Below are positions 1 to 8,326 of a stretch of 22,367 nt of DNA, piece by piece. The notes under the pieces are model-generated. The model worked only from the letters and a program-made list of their open reading frames with translations. It had not been told where the DNA came from and did no database searches. How positions within the stretch are numbered: the stretch's first letter is position 1; the number at the start of each line of letters is the position of its first letter. Origin of the DNA: Anaerolineae bacterium (GTDB taxonomy: Bacteria; Chloroflexota; Anaerolineae; Aggregatilineales; Aggregatilineaceae); the NCBI GenBank assembly GCA_016929355.1, contig JAFGJA010000332.1:1-22367 (forward strand), in the 5' to 3' direction. The translations under genes were made by a program, and so were the position numbers.

Positions 1-16
1 CTTCCAGTTCCGGCAT
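1..16 (-). CDS. Possible start of a divergent gene, cut by the window edge
   Basis: On the minus strand an ATG at 16-14 opens a frame reading Met-Pro-Glu-Leu-Glu before the window ends. A weak purine-rich stretch (GTGAG) lies just upstream. Many Fpg/MutM DNA glycosylases begin Met-Pro-Glu-Leu-Pro-Glu, so a member of that family is conceivable. Five residues cannot establish identity, or even that the gene is real. Confidence 0.25.
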
Positions 17-228
17 TTTTCGCTCACTTTTTTCTTTTCTTCTCGTGAGCTTTCATTTTACCATCACAAGTGCGGCTGTAGTACTAATACCAAAAATCGA
101 GCAGAATGCCGTGTGGTCTGCGGGTGAAGTTGGTTGCATGGTTTGTTTATGGTTTGTCAATAATGTTTGAAAAGGATTAATTTAATAGCAAAAAGAATTT
201 ATTTTTTCTTACTAAACAGGCGGCTTGC
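17..228. other. AT-rich intergenic region
   Basis: No convincing coding frame is seen on either strand. The stretch is AT-rich towards its right end and contains the near-duplicate ATGGTTTGTTTATGGTTTGT around 138-157. It most likely separates a divergent gene on the left from the promoter at 229-257. The leader between that promoter and the first gene (258-348) also holds nothing recognisable. Confidence 0.5.
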
Positions 229-257
229 TTGACATAAAATGCAGGAATCATTATAAT
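229..257 (+). promoter_or_regulatory. Sigma-70 promoter for yceD-sigA
   Basis: A perfect -35 hexamer TTGACA (229-234) and a perfect -10 hexamer TATAAT (252-257) are separated by exactly 17 bases. Transcription would start near 264 and give a leader of about 85 bases before the DUF177 gene. It is the best promoter match I noticed in the window. Confidence 0.85.
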
Positions 258-348
258 TTTAACAGTAGTAACCGCAGATTTATGGGGTTAATTGCCATAA
301 AATTAGTGATTGGGCTGTTTTTCCTTCCAAAGTTTGGGGTTGGTGGTT

Positions 349-864
349 GTGTCAGATTCGCAGTATGTTCATCCGCGTGTGTTGAAGTTTAATATTGGTT
401 TCTTGTTGGTTCAGGGCGCAGGCCATCAACGTGACATGGAGCTGGATTTGCCGCGTCTGCGTCTGGATGATGATGTTGAATTGGATTTTTTGACTGGCAC
501 ATTGCGGTTGAGTCGGAATTCTCGTGGGGTCCTGGCGCAAGGCAAGCTTAAAACGCAGATTGTGGGTGAATGCGTGCGCTGCCTGGAGCCGATCACAACG
601 CCTGTTGAACTTGAACTCGAAGAGCTTTTTTCCTATCCACCCTCCCCTGAAACACCGTATTCTGTCGATGATACGGGCATTTTAGATCTCGCTCCTCTGC
701 TGCGTGAGGAGGCGATCTTGGCCGTACCTATGGGGGCTTTGTGCCGCCCAGATTGCGCCGGACTGTGTTTAGAGTGTGGTCAGAATTTGAATGAAGCAAC
801 GTGTGATTGCAAGGCGGACGATATCGATCCCCGCTTGGCAATTTTGCGTCAACTTCGTGAATAG
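349..864 (+). CDS. DUF177 / YceD family protein
   Basis: This is a YceD/DUF177 protein, a family linked to 23S rRNA and large-subunit accumulation in bacteria and plastids. The supporting core is Val-Leu-Lys-Phe-Asn near the N-terminus, then Gly-Glu-Cys-Val-Arg-Cys-Leu-Glu-Pro (a classic DUF177 motif), and an acidic stretch. The C-terminus is Cys-rich (Cys-Arg-Pro-Asp-Cys...Cys-Leu-Glu-Cys-Gly...Cys-Asp-Cys) and ends in the usual Asp-Pro-Arg-Leu-Ala-Ile-Leu. The start is uncertain. GTG at 349 is preferred because homologues begin shortly before Leu-Lys-Phe-Asn; GTG 343 and TTG 310 are also in frame, and no strong ribosome site decides. The gene usually precedes rpmF (ribosomal protein L32), but here the sigma factor follows after 38 bases, probably in the same transcript. 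Confidence 0.85.
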   Translation: MSDSQYVHPRVLKFNIGFLLVQGAGHQRDMELDLPRLRLDDDVELDFLTGTLRLSRNSRGVLAQGKLKTQIVGECVRCLEPITTPVELELEELFSYPPSPETPYSVDDTGILDLAPLLREEAILAVPMGALCRPDCAGLCLECGQNLNEATCDCKADDIDPRLAILRQLRE

Positions 865-902
865 GCATCCGCGCCTATTTTTTCACCAAGGGGGCTTTTA
901 CC

Positions 903-2105
903 TTGAACGAGTACGGAGATTCCAACCGGCAAGAAAAAGCTGATCATGATGATGTAATGGCTGCTTTACTCGAAAAAGCAGACAGCCAGGGTTTTTTAAC
1001 GAACGACGATATTTTAGAGGTCTTACCTGACGCTGACGAAGCAACCGAGCAATTAGAAGATGTGTTTATGTGGTTGAATGCGGCTGGGGTTGAGATATTT
1101 GGGGATAAGCCCAATGATTTTGATGCGGCCAAAGTTGACGATGATGAGTACGACGAGGACGATGACGAGGATGATACGTTTGATTTGAGTGGGGTTTCCT
1201 CAGATGATACAGTGGGACTGTATCTGAAAGAGATGGCGCGCGTGCCTTTGCTCACCACTGAGGAAGAAGTTGATTTAGCCAAACGACTCGAAGCAGGCAA
1301 CGCGGCCAGCGCCGAACTGGCGCGGTTGGGGAATGATATTGCGGATGATGTCCGTTTCAGTTTGATGCAGACGATTGAAGATGGTAAAGCGGCCCGCGAT
1401 CACCTGATCAAAGCCAATACCCGCTTGGTGGTCAGTATTGCGAAGAAATATATGGGGCGGGGCGTGCATTTTCTGGATTTGATCCAGGAAGGCAACCTGG
1501 GGCTGATGAAAGCCGTCGAAAAATTTGATTATACGCGCGGCTACCGTTTCAGCACGTATGCAACATGGTGGATTCGCCAGACGATTACGCGCGCGATTGC
1601 CGATCAGGGCCGCACCATTCGCGTGCCGGTGCATATGTCAGACCGGATTCGCCGCCTGTATAAAACGGCCCGCCAATTAGAGCAGGAAAATGGCCGTAAA
1701 CCCACGCCAGAAGAAATCGCGGAACGGATGGACCTGGAACCGCGTAAGGTGCAGTGGATGCTCAAAGTCAGTTGGCGTCCGATGAGTCTGGAACGGCCTG
1801 TTGGTGAAGAAGAAGATAGCGAACTCGGCAGCTTTATCGAAGATCTGACGACTCCTACGCCGACCCAAAGCGCCTATCAGAATTTGCTCCGTGAAAAGGT
1901 CGAAGAAGTGTTAGGCACACTCACCGCCCGCGAAGCGCGGATTTTACGCTTGCGGTTTGGTTTGCAGAATGGGCGCAGTTATACGCTGGAAGAAGTGGGT
2001 CAGAAATTTGGCTTGACGCGCGAACGTATCCGTCAGATCGAAGGCAAAGCGCTGCGGCGGTTGCGGCATCCGCGCCGGTCTCGCCAGTTGCGCGATTTTA
2101 CCTGA
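903..2105 (+). CDS. sigA: RNA polymerase primary sigma factor (RpoD/SigA)
   Basis: This is the housekeeping sigma-70 factor that directs RNA polymerase to TTGACA/TATAAT promoters. Residues 14-68 resemble region 1.1, and an acidic linker (about 79-91) is almost all Asp and Glu. Region 1.2 follows (Thr-Val-Gly-Leu-Tyr-Leu-Lys-Glu-Met, about 103-111). Region 2 spans about 165-245, with Leu-Asp-Leu-Ile-Gln-Glu-Gly-Asn and Tyr-Ala-Thr-Trp-Trp-Ile-Arg-Gln. Region 4 lies at 337-395, with the helix-turn-helix Tyr-Thr-Leu-Glu-Glu-Val-Gly...Thr-Arg-Glu-Arg-Ile-Arg-Gln-Ile-Glu. At 400 residues it is compact, like Firmicutes SigA. The start is TTG at 903, with a good AAGGGGG ribosome site about 7 bases upstream. 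The group 1 features (region 1.1, full 1.2-4.2) make an alternative sigma factor unlikely. Confidence 0.96.
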   Translation: MNEYGDSNRQEKADHDDVMAALLEKADSQGFLTNDDILEVLPDADEATEQLEDVFMWLNAAGVEIFGDKPNDFDAAKVDDDEYDEDDDEDDTFDLSGVSSDDTVGLYLKEMARVPLLTTEEEVDLAKRLEAGNAASAELARLGNDIADDVRFSLMQTIEDGKAARDHLIKANTRLVVSIAKKYMGRGVHFLDLIQEGNLGLMKAVEKFDYTRGYRFSTYATWWIRQTITRAIADQGRTIRVPVHMSDRIRRLYKTARQLEQENGRKPTPEEIAERMDLEPRKVQWMLKVSWRPMSLERPVGEEEDSELGSFIEDLTTPTPTQSAYQNLLREKVEEVLGTLTAREARILRLRFGLQNGRSYTLEEVGQKFGLTRERIRQIEGKALRRLRHPRRSRQLRDFT

Positions 2106-2134
2106 TCGCGGATTCCATAGGAGAACCGTAGAGT

Positions 2135-2160
2135 AAACGCCACCAACCAGTGGCGTTTTT
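2135..2160 (+). terminator. Rho-independent terminator after sigA
   Basis: A perfect 9-bp stem pairs AAACGCCAC (2135-2143) with GTGGCGTTT (2150-2158) around a 6-base loop, and the stem runs into a short T tract. It lies 30 bases after the sigma factor stop and just before the next promoter. Confidence 0.8.
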
Positions 2161-2186
2161 CGTTAAGGAACAGTAGACTATTTATG

Positions 2187-2215
2187 TTGACAGGCGGGGT
2201 TGAACTCCGTATACT
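2187..2215 (+). promoter_or_regulatory. Sigma-70 promoter for the FHA protein and moeA
   Basis: The -35 hexamer TTGACA (2187-2192) and -10 hexamer TATACT (2210-2215) are spaced by 17 bases. Transcription would begin near 2222, leaving a leader of about 38 bases before the ATG at 2260. Confidence 0.8.
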
Positions 2216-2259
2216 CCGAACATCCAAAATTATCTTCTCCTGCGCAAGGAGGCAAGGTG

Positions 2260-2943
2260 ATGCAAAGTAGCAGCAATTTTCGTTTGATTGTGCGTCGAGG
2301 TCCACAACCCAATCAAATATATGATCTGAACAAAGGTATTATCACGCTTGGACGCGACATCACAAATGATATTGTGATCAACGATCCCGAAGTGAGTCGC
2401 CATCACTGCCGGTTAACACAAGGTGGTGGTGGATTTACCATTGAGGATTTAGGCTCAACCAATGGCACATTTTTGAATGGTCAACGGCTGACGGGTGCGC
2501 GTCCGCTTTCGCACGGCGATATGTTGGGCTTGGGCGAAACGGTCACGCTGGCGTATGAATCGGCCAGCGCTGCCGATGCAATCGGGGCCGCAGCCGCCGC
2601 AACTATGCCGGGTGGTCCTGTGCCGAGCGCTCCCGCGCAACCGTCGCCCTACCAGCAGCCGGGCGGGTATGCTCAACAGACGGCAGCCCCCGATCAATAC
2701 GGGATGCAAGGTCAGCAGCCGTATGGTGGGCCACAGCAACCACTGGCCTATGATTACGAGTATGATGATGAACCCTATGAAGGCGGCGGAGCCAGCCGGT
2801 GGGTGATCCTGGGCTGCGGGTGCTTTTTGGTGTTGTGTATCGTCACATCGGTGATCGGTGGCATTATCGTTGACGCCAAATGCTGGTGGGATGATATTCC
2901 CGTCTTGGATTTGAATGTCAAAGAAGATGCTACGTGCCGCTAG
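2260..2943 (+). CDS. FHA-domain protein with C-terminal membrane anchor
   Basis: This 227-residue protein has an N-terminal forkhead-associated domain (about 7-100), a fold that binds phosphothreonine peptides. The hallmarks are visible: Gly-Arg at 31-32, Ser-Arg-His-His at 46-49 and Gly-Ser-Thr-Asn-Gly-Thr at 65-70. A low-complexity Ala/Pro/Gln/Tyr linker follows (about 102-178), then one hydrophobic segment (181-204), then a short tail with two Cys. The FHA domain probably faces the cytoplasm. The start is ATG 2260, set by a strong GGAGG site 7 bases upstream; the in-frame extension to 2200 overlaps the promoter. moeA begins within 20 bases, so co-transcription is likely. The partner kinase or client cannot be told from the sequence. 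Confidence 0.9.
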   Translation: MQSSSNFRLIVRRGPQPNQIYDLNKGIITLGRDITNDIVINDPEVSRHHCRLTQGGGGFTIEDLGSTNGTFLNGQRLTGARPLSHGDMLGLGETVTLAYESASAADAIGAAAAATMPGGPVPSAPAQPSPYQQPGGYAQQTAAPDQYGMQGQQPYGGPQQPLAYDYEYDDEPYEGGGASRWVILGCGCFLVLCIVTSVIGGIIVDAKCWWDDIPVLDLNVKEDATCR

Positions 2944-2961
2944 TTTTTTGGGTTGGGACTT

Positions 2962-4269
2962 TTGCTGACAGTAGATGACGCCCTGACGCGGATTTTAAAC
3001 TGTATCGCGGTGCTTGCTGTTGAGCCTGTGCCAACGATTGAAGCATTGGGTCGCATCCTGGCTGAGGATGTTGTCGCTGCTACCAATATCCCGCCATTTG
3101 CTAATTCAAGCATGGATGGCTATGCAGTCCGCGCGGCGGATGTCGTGAGGGCTGCTTCTGATTCTCCGGTCAAGTTACGTGTGGTCGGGACAGCGTTGGC
3201 GGGTAAAGTAGCAGATACGGTGGTGGGGCAGGCGGAGGCGATGCGCATTATGACTGGCGCACCATTGCCGCCCGGTGCTGATGCCGTGATCCCCGTTGAA
3301 GATACCAGCAATCAATGGTTTACAGATGGTAGTTTGGCGCAACCGGATCAGGTGACGGTTTATTGCAGCGTCCAACCCGGCGATTATGTGCGTCCGGCTG
3401 GCGAAGACATGCGCGCGGGGCAATTAGTGCTGCGCGCTGGTACAACCCTGCGTCCGCAGGATATAGGCGTGCTGGTTTCGCTAGGTCAGACTCCCATCAT
3501 GGTGTATCGCCAGCCTCGCGTGGCGATCATCTCGACGGGCGATGAATTGGTTGACATTGCCGATCCGCTTGGCCCCGGCCAGATTCGCAACAGCAACAGC
3601 TATGTATTGGCGAGTTTGGTGTCCTCACTCGGCGCGATTCCGATTCAGTTGCCGGTTGCGCGTGATACGCTGGCTGATGTGCGGCGCTGCTTTCAGACTG
3701 CGCTGGACCATGATCCCGATCTGATCGTGAGTTCGGCGGGGGTGTCGGTGGGCACACATGACATGGTACGTGCCGTGATCGAGGAAATGGGCGTATTGGC
3801 GATATGGCGCATCAATTTACGCCCTGGCAAACCGCTTGTGTTTGGCCGTGTGGGTGATGTGCCGTTTTTTGGTCTGCCCGGTAATCCCGTTTCCGCAATG
3901 GTCACGTTTGATATTTTTGTGCGGCCCGCCCTGCGCAAACAGATGGGGGGTGATCCGTACAATGTGCCAACTATCACGGCGGTGTTGGGCGAAGATATGC
4001 GCTCTGATAGGCGGCGCACCTACGCACGAGTGACATTAACCCGGCGGGATGATGCGGCGGGGGTGGATCAGAATGGTGAACAGCGCAATGCATCCCATCG
4101 TGAATACTACCAGGAATGGATCGCCCACCCAACCGGCACGCAGAGTTCAGGTGCGCTGCTCTCGATGGTGCTGGCGGATGGGCTGTTGATTATTCCCGAA
4201 GGCGTGACAATGGCGCACGCTGGCGAGCGTTTTACGGTGCGCCTGCTGCGGGATATATGGATGCTATAG
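2962..4269 (+). CDS. moeA: Molybdopterin molybdotransferase MoeA
   Basis: MoeA inserts molybdate into adenylylated molybdopterin, the last common step of molybdenum cofactor synthesis. Characteristic motifs appear in order: Pro-Pro-Phe-Ala-Asn-Ser-Ser-Met-Asp-Gly-Tyr-Ala (44-55), Thr-Gly-Ala-Pro-Leu-Pro-Pro-Gly-Ala-Asp-Ala-Val, Gly-Glu-Asp-Met-Arg, Ile-Ser-Thr-Gly-Asp-Glu-Leu, Ser-Ala-Gly-Val-Ser-Val-Gly, and Gly-Leu-Pro-Gly-Asn-Pro-Val-Ser. The C-terminal domain IV is present, so the gene looks complete at about 435 residues. The start is TTG at 2962 or 2953; the ribosome site is poor, and the stop of the FHA gene lies only 9 to 18 bases upstream, which suggests translational coupling. Molybdoenzymes that would use the product lie 6-11 kb away. 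Confidence 0.94.
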   Translation: MLTVDDALTRILNCIAVLAVEPVPTIEALGRILAEDVVAATNIPPFANSSMDGYAVRAADVVRAASDSPVKLRVVGTALAGKVADTVVGQAEAMRIMTGAPLPPGADAVIPVEDTSNQWFTDGSLAQPDQVTVYCSVQPGDYVRPAGEDMRAGQLVLRAGTTLRPQDIGVLVSLGQTPIMVYRQPRVAIISTGDELVDIADPLGPGQIRNSNSYVLASLVSSLGAIPIQLPVARDTLADVRRCFQTALDHDPDLIVSSAGVSVGTHDMVRAVIEEMGVLAIWRINLRPGKPLVFGRVGDVPFFGLPGNPVSAMVTFDIFVRPALRKQMGGDPYNVPTITAVLGEDMRSDRRRTYARVTLTRRDDAAGVDQNGEQRNASHREYYQEWIAHPTGTQSSGALLSMVLADGLLIIPEGVTMAHAGERFTVRLLRDIWML

Positions 4270-4284
4270 TCCTGACCTGCTGCG

Positions 4285-5697
4285 CTACATTTTCAACACA
4301 CGCGCAAACTCCTTCTTGTACTGATCTAGCGCCGCGAGCATTTCATCGACTCGCGTGAATTTCAGCCGGGGGCGTCCGGTAGTTTTGCCGTTTTCAATTT
4401 CCAGGCGATCAAGAATCTGCCAATCAGCATACGTCACATAGCGGATACCGCGTGTGTTAAGCAGGTCTTCGACGGCGTGGCGCGATGGGGTGGGTGGGTT
4501 AAGAAAGACGCCGCGCACTGTATCTTCTAACACTTGCTGCACGGTTTCATGCGCATCCGGTTTGTTCGTGCCAATGATCCCACTGGGTCCGCGTTTGATC
4601 CAACCTGTTACATATTCACCCACAACCTGCTGCCGGTATTTGTCGATAATGCGACCTTGCTCGTTGGGGATTACGCCTTGCCAATCATCAAACGGCACAT
4701 CTGGCAAGGGGACGCCATGATAGCCGATGGAGCGGAAAACTAACCCTACCGGAATTGTTTCGTATTCGCCTGTCGCGCGGGGCCGCAGTCCCCGATTGTC
4801 GTCTTCGTAGAGTGCGTTTTTGACCAGTTTGATCGCTTCAACGTGATCTTCCCCGGTGATCTCGACGGGTGAAACCAGGAACCGAATCACGATTCCCTTA
4901 GATTTTTTCTCAACGTCATTTTGCGCATACTGTTTGAGCAGTTGGTAGTTGCGTTCCGCCGTGCGATCATCTGATTTGAGCAGGTAGCGGCGGCTCAGTG
5001 GGTCGAGTTCGACTTCTTCAGGATCGAGCCTGACGTAGGCATCTTCTAGCTCGGCCAGTTCTTTCAGTTCGGGACTGGTAAATTTGGCCTGGACCGGGCC
5101 GCGCCGCCCCAGAATATAGATGGTTTTGATATGGCTCTGGCTCAGGGCTTCTAAAGCATGTTGGGCAATATCCGTTGTACGGAGTTCTGCTTGAGTCCGG
5201 GCCAAAATGCGGACCACATCCATTGCCACGTTACCGTTACCGATCACAGCCGCACTCTCTTGTGACAGGTCGAATTCAAGATCACGGTAATCGGGATGGC
5301 CGTTGTACCACCCAACAAATTCAGTGGCCGCATGGCTTCCTGGCAAATCTTCGCCCCGAATACCCATCTGGCGATCTGTTTGCGCGCCTACCGCATAGAT
5401 GATGATGTGATAATGCTGGATGAGATCATCATGGGTGATGTCTTCACCCATCGTCACATTGCCATAAAAGCGAAAGCTGGGATGCGCTGCGATGCGATCA
5501 TAAACGCGGGTGACTGATTTGATCTTGGGATGATCTGGGGCAACTCCGCCGCGCACCAATCCAAACGGAGTCGGCAGGCGCTCAAACATATCAATTTCAG
5601 CCGCGATTTCAGGGTGTTTTTGCAGATATTCGGCTGCGTAAAAAGCGGATGGTCCCGAACCAATAATTGCGACTCGCAATGGATTGGGCAAAGGCAT
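4285..5697 (-). CDS. FAD-dependent ferredoxin/adrenodoxin-NADP+ reductase
   Basis: This 470-residue flavoprotein belongs to the adrenodoxin reductase/FprA family, which passes electrons between NADPH and ferredoxin. The N-terminal FAD-binding motif is Gly-Ser-Gly-Pro-Ser-Ala-Phe-Tyr-Ala-Ala-Glu (13-23), followed by the family signature Pro-Thr-Pro-Phe-Gly-Leu-Val-Arg-Gly-Gly-Val-Ala-Pro-Asp-His (42-56). The NADP-binding motif is Val-Ile-Gly-Asn-Gly-Asn-Val-Ala-Met-Asp (151-160). Near the C-terminus is Gly-Trp-Ile-Lys-Arg-Gly-Pro-Ser-Gly-Ile-Ile-Gly-Thr-Asn, the conserved second NADP/FAD segment. The length is normal. The start is ATG at 5697, with a GGAGGA site about 9 bases upstream. It converges on moeA with only 15 bases between stops and no visible terminator. 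No ferredoxin gene is adjacent, so the redox partner is unknown. Confidence 0.92.
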   Translation of the reverse strand: MPLPNPLRVAIIGSGPSAFYAAEYLQKHPEIAAEIDMFERLPTPFGLVRGGVAPDHPKIKSVTRVYDRIAAHPSFRFYGNVTMGEDITHDDLIQHYHIIIYAVGAQTDRQMGIRGEDLPGSHAATEFVGWYNGHPDYRDLEFDLSQESAAVIGNGNVAMDVVRILARTQAELRTTDIAQHALEALSQSHIKTIYILGRRGPVQAKFTSPELKELAELEDAYVRLDPEEVELDPLSRRYLLKSDDRTAERNYQLLKQYAQNDVEKKSKGIVIRFLVSPVEITGEDHVEAIKLVKNALYEDDNRGLRPRATGEYETIPVGLVFRSIGYHGVPLPDVPFDDWQGVIPNEQGRIIDKYRQQVVGEYVTGWIKRGPSGIIGTNKPDAHETVQQVLEDTVRGVFLNPPTPSRHAVEDLLNTRGIRYVTYADWQILDRLEIENGKTTGRPRLKFTRVDEMLAALDQYKKEFARVLKM

Positions 5698-5832
5698 ATA
5701 AACATTTCCTCCGATGTATAGTGCTAACCACTGTTGATTTTAGCAACTTGCGTTGTGCGTGACCGTTGAAGTTAGGTAAAAATAACTACACGGTGAACCG
5801 GTTAAATACGCTAAACTCTGCGTTTTAGAGAG

Positions 5833-6969
5833 GTGGAGGCATTGAAGACGATCAACAACCATCAAGATAATAATCACCATACCATTGTTGTGAAATTAGG
5901 AACCAGTACGCTGACGGGCGGTACACCTAATTTGTCGCGCCCTCAGATGGTCGAGATCATCCGGCAGGTGGTCGCGTTACGGGAGCTAGGGTATCGCGTT
6001 GTGATCGTGTCCTCCGGCGCAATTGCTGCTGGTCGGGAAGCGTTGGATCAGCCGAATCTGAACAACAATTTACCGGGTAAGCAGATGTTGAGCGCAGTCG
6101 GGCAGGGGTATTTGATGCAGGTCTACAGCATGTTATTCAGCCTGTATGATACGCATATCGGGCAAGTGCTGTTGACTCATGCAGACTTATCGCACCGGAC
6201 GCGCTATCTCAATGCGCGTGATACATTAAACACGCTGCTCGACTATGGTATTGTACCTATCGTCAACGAAAATGACACGGTAGCAGTCGATGAAATTAAA
6301 GTTGGCGATAACGATAATCTCTCGGCGCAGATCGCGGTTTTGTTGAATGCGGCCCAACTGATCATCCTGACCGATCAGGCGGGCTTGTATGATCGTGATC
6401 CGCGCGTTGATCCCGGCGCGCAGTTGATCCACGAAGTGATTGCAATCGATGAAACGATTCTGGCGCTGGCTGGGGCGAGTAAGTCGGGTTTGGGGGTCGG
6501 GGGCATGGTGACGAAAATCCAGGCGGCGCAGCTTGCCACGCGGAGCGGGACGCGCGTGATCATTGCGGAGGGACGCACACCGAATGTTTTGCTGCGTGTG
6601 TTAGCTGGAGAAACGTTGGGTACGACGTTTTTGCCCGCCGTTGGCCATATTGAGAGTCGTAAGCGTTGGCTGTTGGCGGAACGCCCCACCGGACATTTGC
6701 AGATTGATCGCGGTGCGGCGCGGGTGCTGCGGCAGCAAGGCGCGAGTTTGCTGCCAGTCGGTGTTCAGCGTCTATATGACGATTTTGAACGTGGTGCGGT
6801 GGTGTTGGCGCTGGACGAAAATGAACAACCCATTGCGCAAGGTTTGGTCAACTATACAAGCGCTGAACTCGATCAATTGCGCGGTCATCACTCGCGCGAG
6901 ATCACGGATATTTTGGGCTATACCTATGGCAACGAGGCGATTCACCGGGATAATATGGTTTTGATGTGA
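5833..6969 (+). CDS. proB: Glutamate 5-kinase ProB (with PUA domain)
   Basis: ProB phosphorylates glutamate to gamma-glutamyl phosphate, the first step of proline synthesis. The amino-acid kinase domain carries Val-Val-Lys-Leu-Gly-Thr-Ser-Thr-Leu (about 19-27), Ser-Ser-Gly-Ala-Ile-Ala-Ala-Gly, and the substrate-site block Asn-Glu-Asn-Asp-Thr-Val-Ala-Val-Asp-Glu with Gly-Asp-Asn-Asp-Asn-Leu-Ser-Ala. A C-terminal PUA domain (roughly residues 275-360) is present, as in the long form of the enzyme. Two starts are possible: GTG 5833, or TTG 5842 with AGAGAGG as ribosome site at better spacing; the N-terminal residues before Ile-Val-Val-Lys are dispensable either way. proA follows after 27 bases, forming a proBA operon. 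Confidence 0.95.
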   Translation: MEALKTINNHQDNNHHTIVVKLGTSTLTGGTPNLSRPQMVEIIRQVVALRELGYRVVIVSSGAIAAGREALDQPNLNNNLPGKQMLSAVGQGYLMQVYSMLFSLYDTHIGQVLLTHADLSHRTRYLNARDTLNTLLDYGIVPIVNENDTVAVDEIKVGDNDNLSAQIAVLLNAAQLIILTDQAGLYDRDPRVDPGAQLIHEVIAIDETILALAGASKSGLGVGGMVTKIQAAQLATRSGTRVIIAEGRTPNVLLRVLAGETLGTTFLPAVGHIESRKRWLLAERPTGHLQIDRGAARVLRQQGASLLPVGVQRLYDDFERGAVVLALDENEQPIAQGLVNYTSAELDQLRGHHSREITDILGYTYGNEAIHRDNMVLM

Positions 6970-6996
6970 GCTGTTTAAGAACGGGAGACACACATT

Positions 6997-8268
6997 ATGG
7001 TTGCTCAGATAGACACGGTAGATATGCAAGCATTGGGCCAGCGCGCCAAAACTGCATCGTCGGCGCTGCGGCAGTTTGATACCGCCGCCAAAAATGATGC
7101 GTTGCGCGCGATTGCTGATGCGATAGACGCTAACAGCGCGGCAATTTTGGCGGCAAATGCGGCGGATATGGAGGATGGACGCGCGGCGGGTTTAACCTCG
7201 GCACTGCTGGATCGCTTGAATCTGGCGAAACGGTTGGCGGGGGTGACTGCCGATGTGCGGCGCGTGGCTGAATTGCCTGATCCGGTGGGTATAGAATTTG
7301 AGCAGCAAACATTGCCAAATGGCCTGCAAATTCGTAAACGGCGTGTGCCGGTGGGTGTTTTGGGTGTGATCTACGAATCGCGGCCTAATGTGACGGTGGA
7401 TGTGGCAGCGTTGGCGCTCAAAACCAGTAATGCGGTAATTTTGCGCGGCGGATCGGAAACCTTGCGCAGCAATATCGCGTTAGTAGACACGATCAAAGAG
7501 GCGTTAACCAGTGTGGGTTTTCCGGCGGATGCGGTGGTGTTGATCCGCGATCAGGACCGGCGTTATGTGGCGGAATTGCTCAAACTGAGCGACACCGTTG
7601 ATATGATTATCCCGCGCGGCGGGAATCGACTGCATACCTTCTGCCGGGAAAACAGCACGATCCCGGTGATCACAGGCGGAATCGGCATCTGTCACCTGTA
7701 TGTAGACGATACGGCGGATCTCGATGCTGCCGTGAACATCGTGCAAAACGCGAAGGTGCAGCGTCCTTCGGTGTGTAATGCGCTGGATACGTTGTTGGTG
7801 CAGGAGTCTATCGCGGATCAAGTTGTACCGCGCGTGATCGAACGTCTGGCGCAAGATGGCGTGCAGTTCCGGTTGGATGGGCGGGCTATGGCGCTGGCAA
7901 ATGGCAGTGATAACGTGCAACCTGCGGGGGAGGGCGATTGGGATATTGAGTGGCTCGATCTGATTCTCGGTATTCGTGTCGTGCCCGATCTGAGTGCGGC
8001 GATCCAGCATATTCAGACACACGGCACGGCCCATTCGGACGGTATTCTGACCAGCGATCCCGCGTCAATGGAACGGTTTCTCAACGAGATCGATTCGGCG
8101 GCGGTGTATGTTAACGCTTCCACCCGTTTTACCGATGGCAGCCAACTCGGACTCGGCGCGGAGATTGCGATCAGTACACAAAAATTGCACGCGCGCGGCC
8201 CGATGGGATTGGCAGAATTGACCACGTACAAGTGGATCATTATCGGAGAAGGACATGTCCGGCCCTGA
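6997..8268 (+). CDS. proA: Gamma-glutamyl phosphate reductase ProA
   Basis: ProA reduces gamma-glutamyl phosphate with NADPH to glutamate semialdehyde, the second step of proline synthesis. It belongs to the aldehyde dehydrogenase superfamily. Visible markers are Gly-Val-Ile-Tyr-Glu-Ser-Arg-Pro-Asn-Val-Thr, Ile-Leu-Arg-Gly-Gly-Ser-Glu, Ile-Pro-Arg-Gly-Gly, and the catalytic Cys260 in Arg-Pro-Ser-Val-Cys-Asn-Ala. The C-terminal block Gly-Leu-Gly-Ala-Glu-Ile-Ala-Ile-Ser-Thr-Gln-Lys-Leu-His-Ala-Arg-Gly-Pro-Met-Gly is also typical. At 423 residues it is full length. The start is ATG 6997 with GGGAGA upstream. It is the second gene of the proBA operon. Confidence 0.97.
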   Translation: MVAQIDTVDMQALGQRAKTASSALRQFDTAAKNDALRAIADAIDANSAAILAANAADMEDGRAAGLTSALLDRLNLAKRLAGVTADVRRVAELPDPVGIEFEQQTLPNGLQIRKRRVPVGVLGVIYESRPNVTVDVAALALKTSNAVILRGGSETLRSNIALVDTIKEALTSVGFPADAVVLIRDQDRRYVAELLKLSDTVDMIIPRGGNRLHTFCRENSTIPVITGGIGICHLYVDDTADLDAAVNIVQNAKVQRPSVCNALDTLLVQESIADQVVPRVIERLAQDGVQFRLDGRAMALANGSDNVQPAGEGDWDIEWLDLILGIRVVPDLSAAIQHIQTHGTAHSDGILTSDPASMERFLNEIDSAAVYVNASTRFTDGSQLGLGAEIAISTQKLHARGPMGLAELTTYKWIIIGEGHVRP

Positions 8269-8326
8269 TCATGCTGTTGGGTTAACCGCTGATCTGTTAA
8301 ACTCTGGTTGACTCAACTATTTGATA

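Noticed and set aside
944..1300. Antisense Ser-rich frame inside the sigma factor
   Set aside because: Its Ser run is the complement of the acidic Asp/Glu codons of the sigma factor.
2200..2259. Upstream start for the FHA protein
   Set aside because: The TTG start lies inside the -35/-10 spacer of the promoter at 2187-2215, so it could not be transcribed from it.
7504..8034. 176-codon antisense frame inside proA
   Set aside because: It overlaps fully conserved ProA coding sequence including the catalytic Cys region and has no recognisable protein features.
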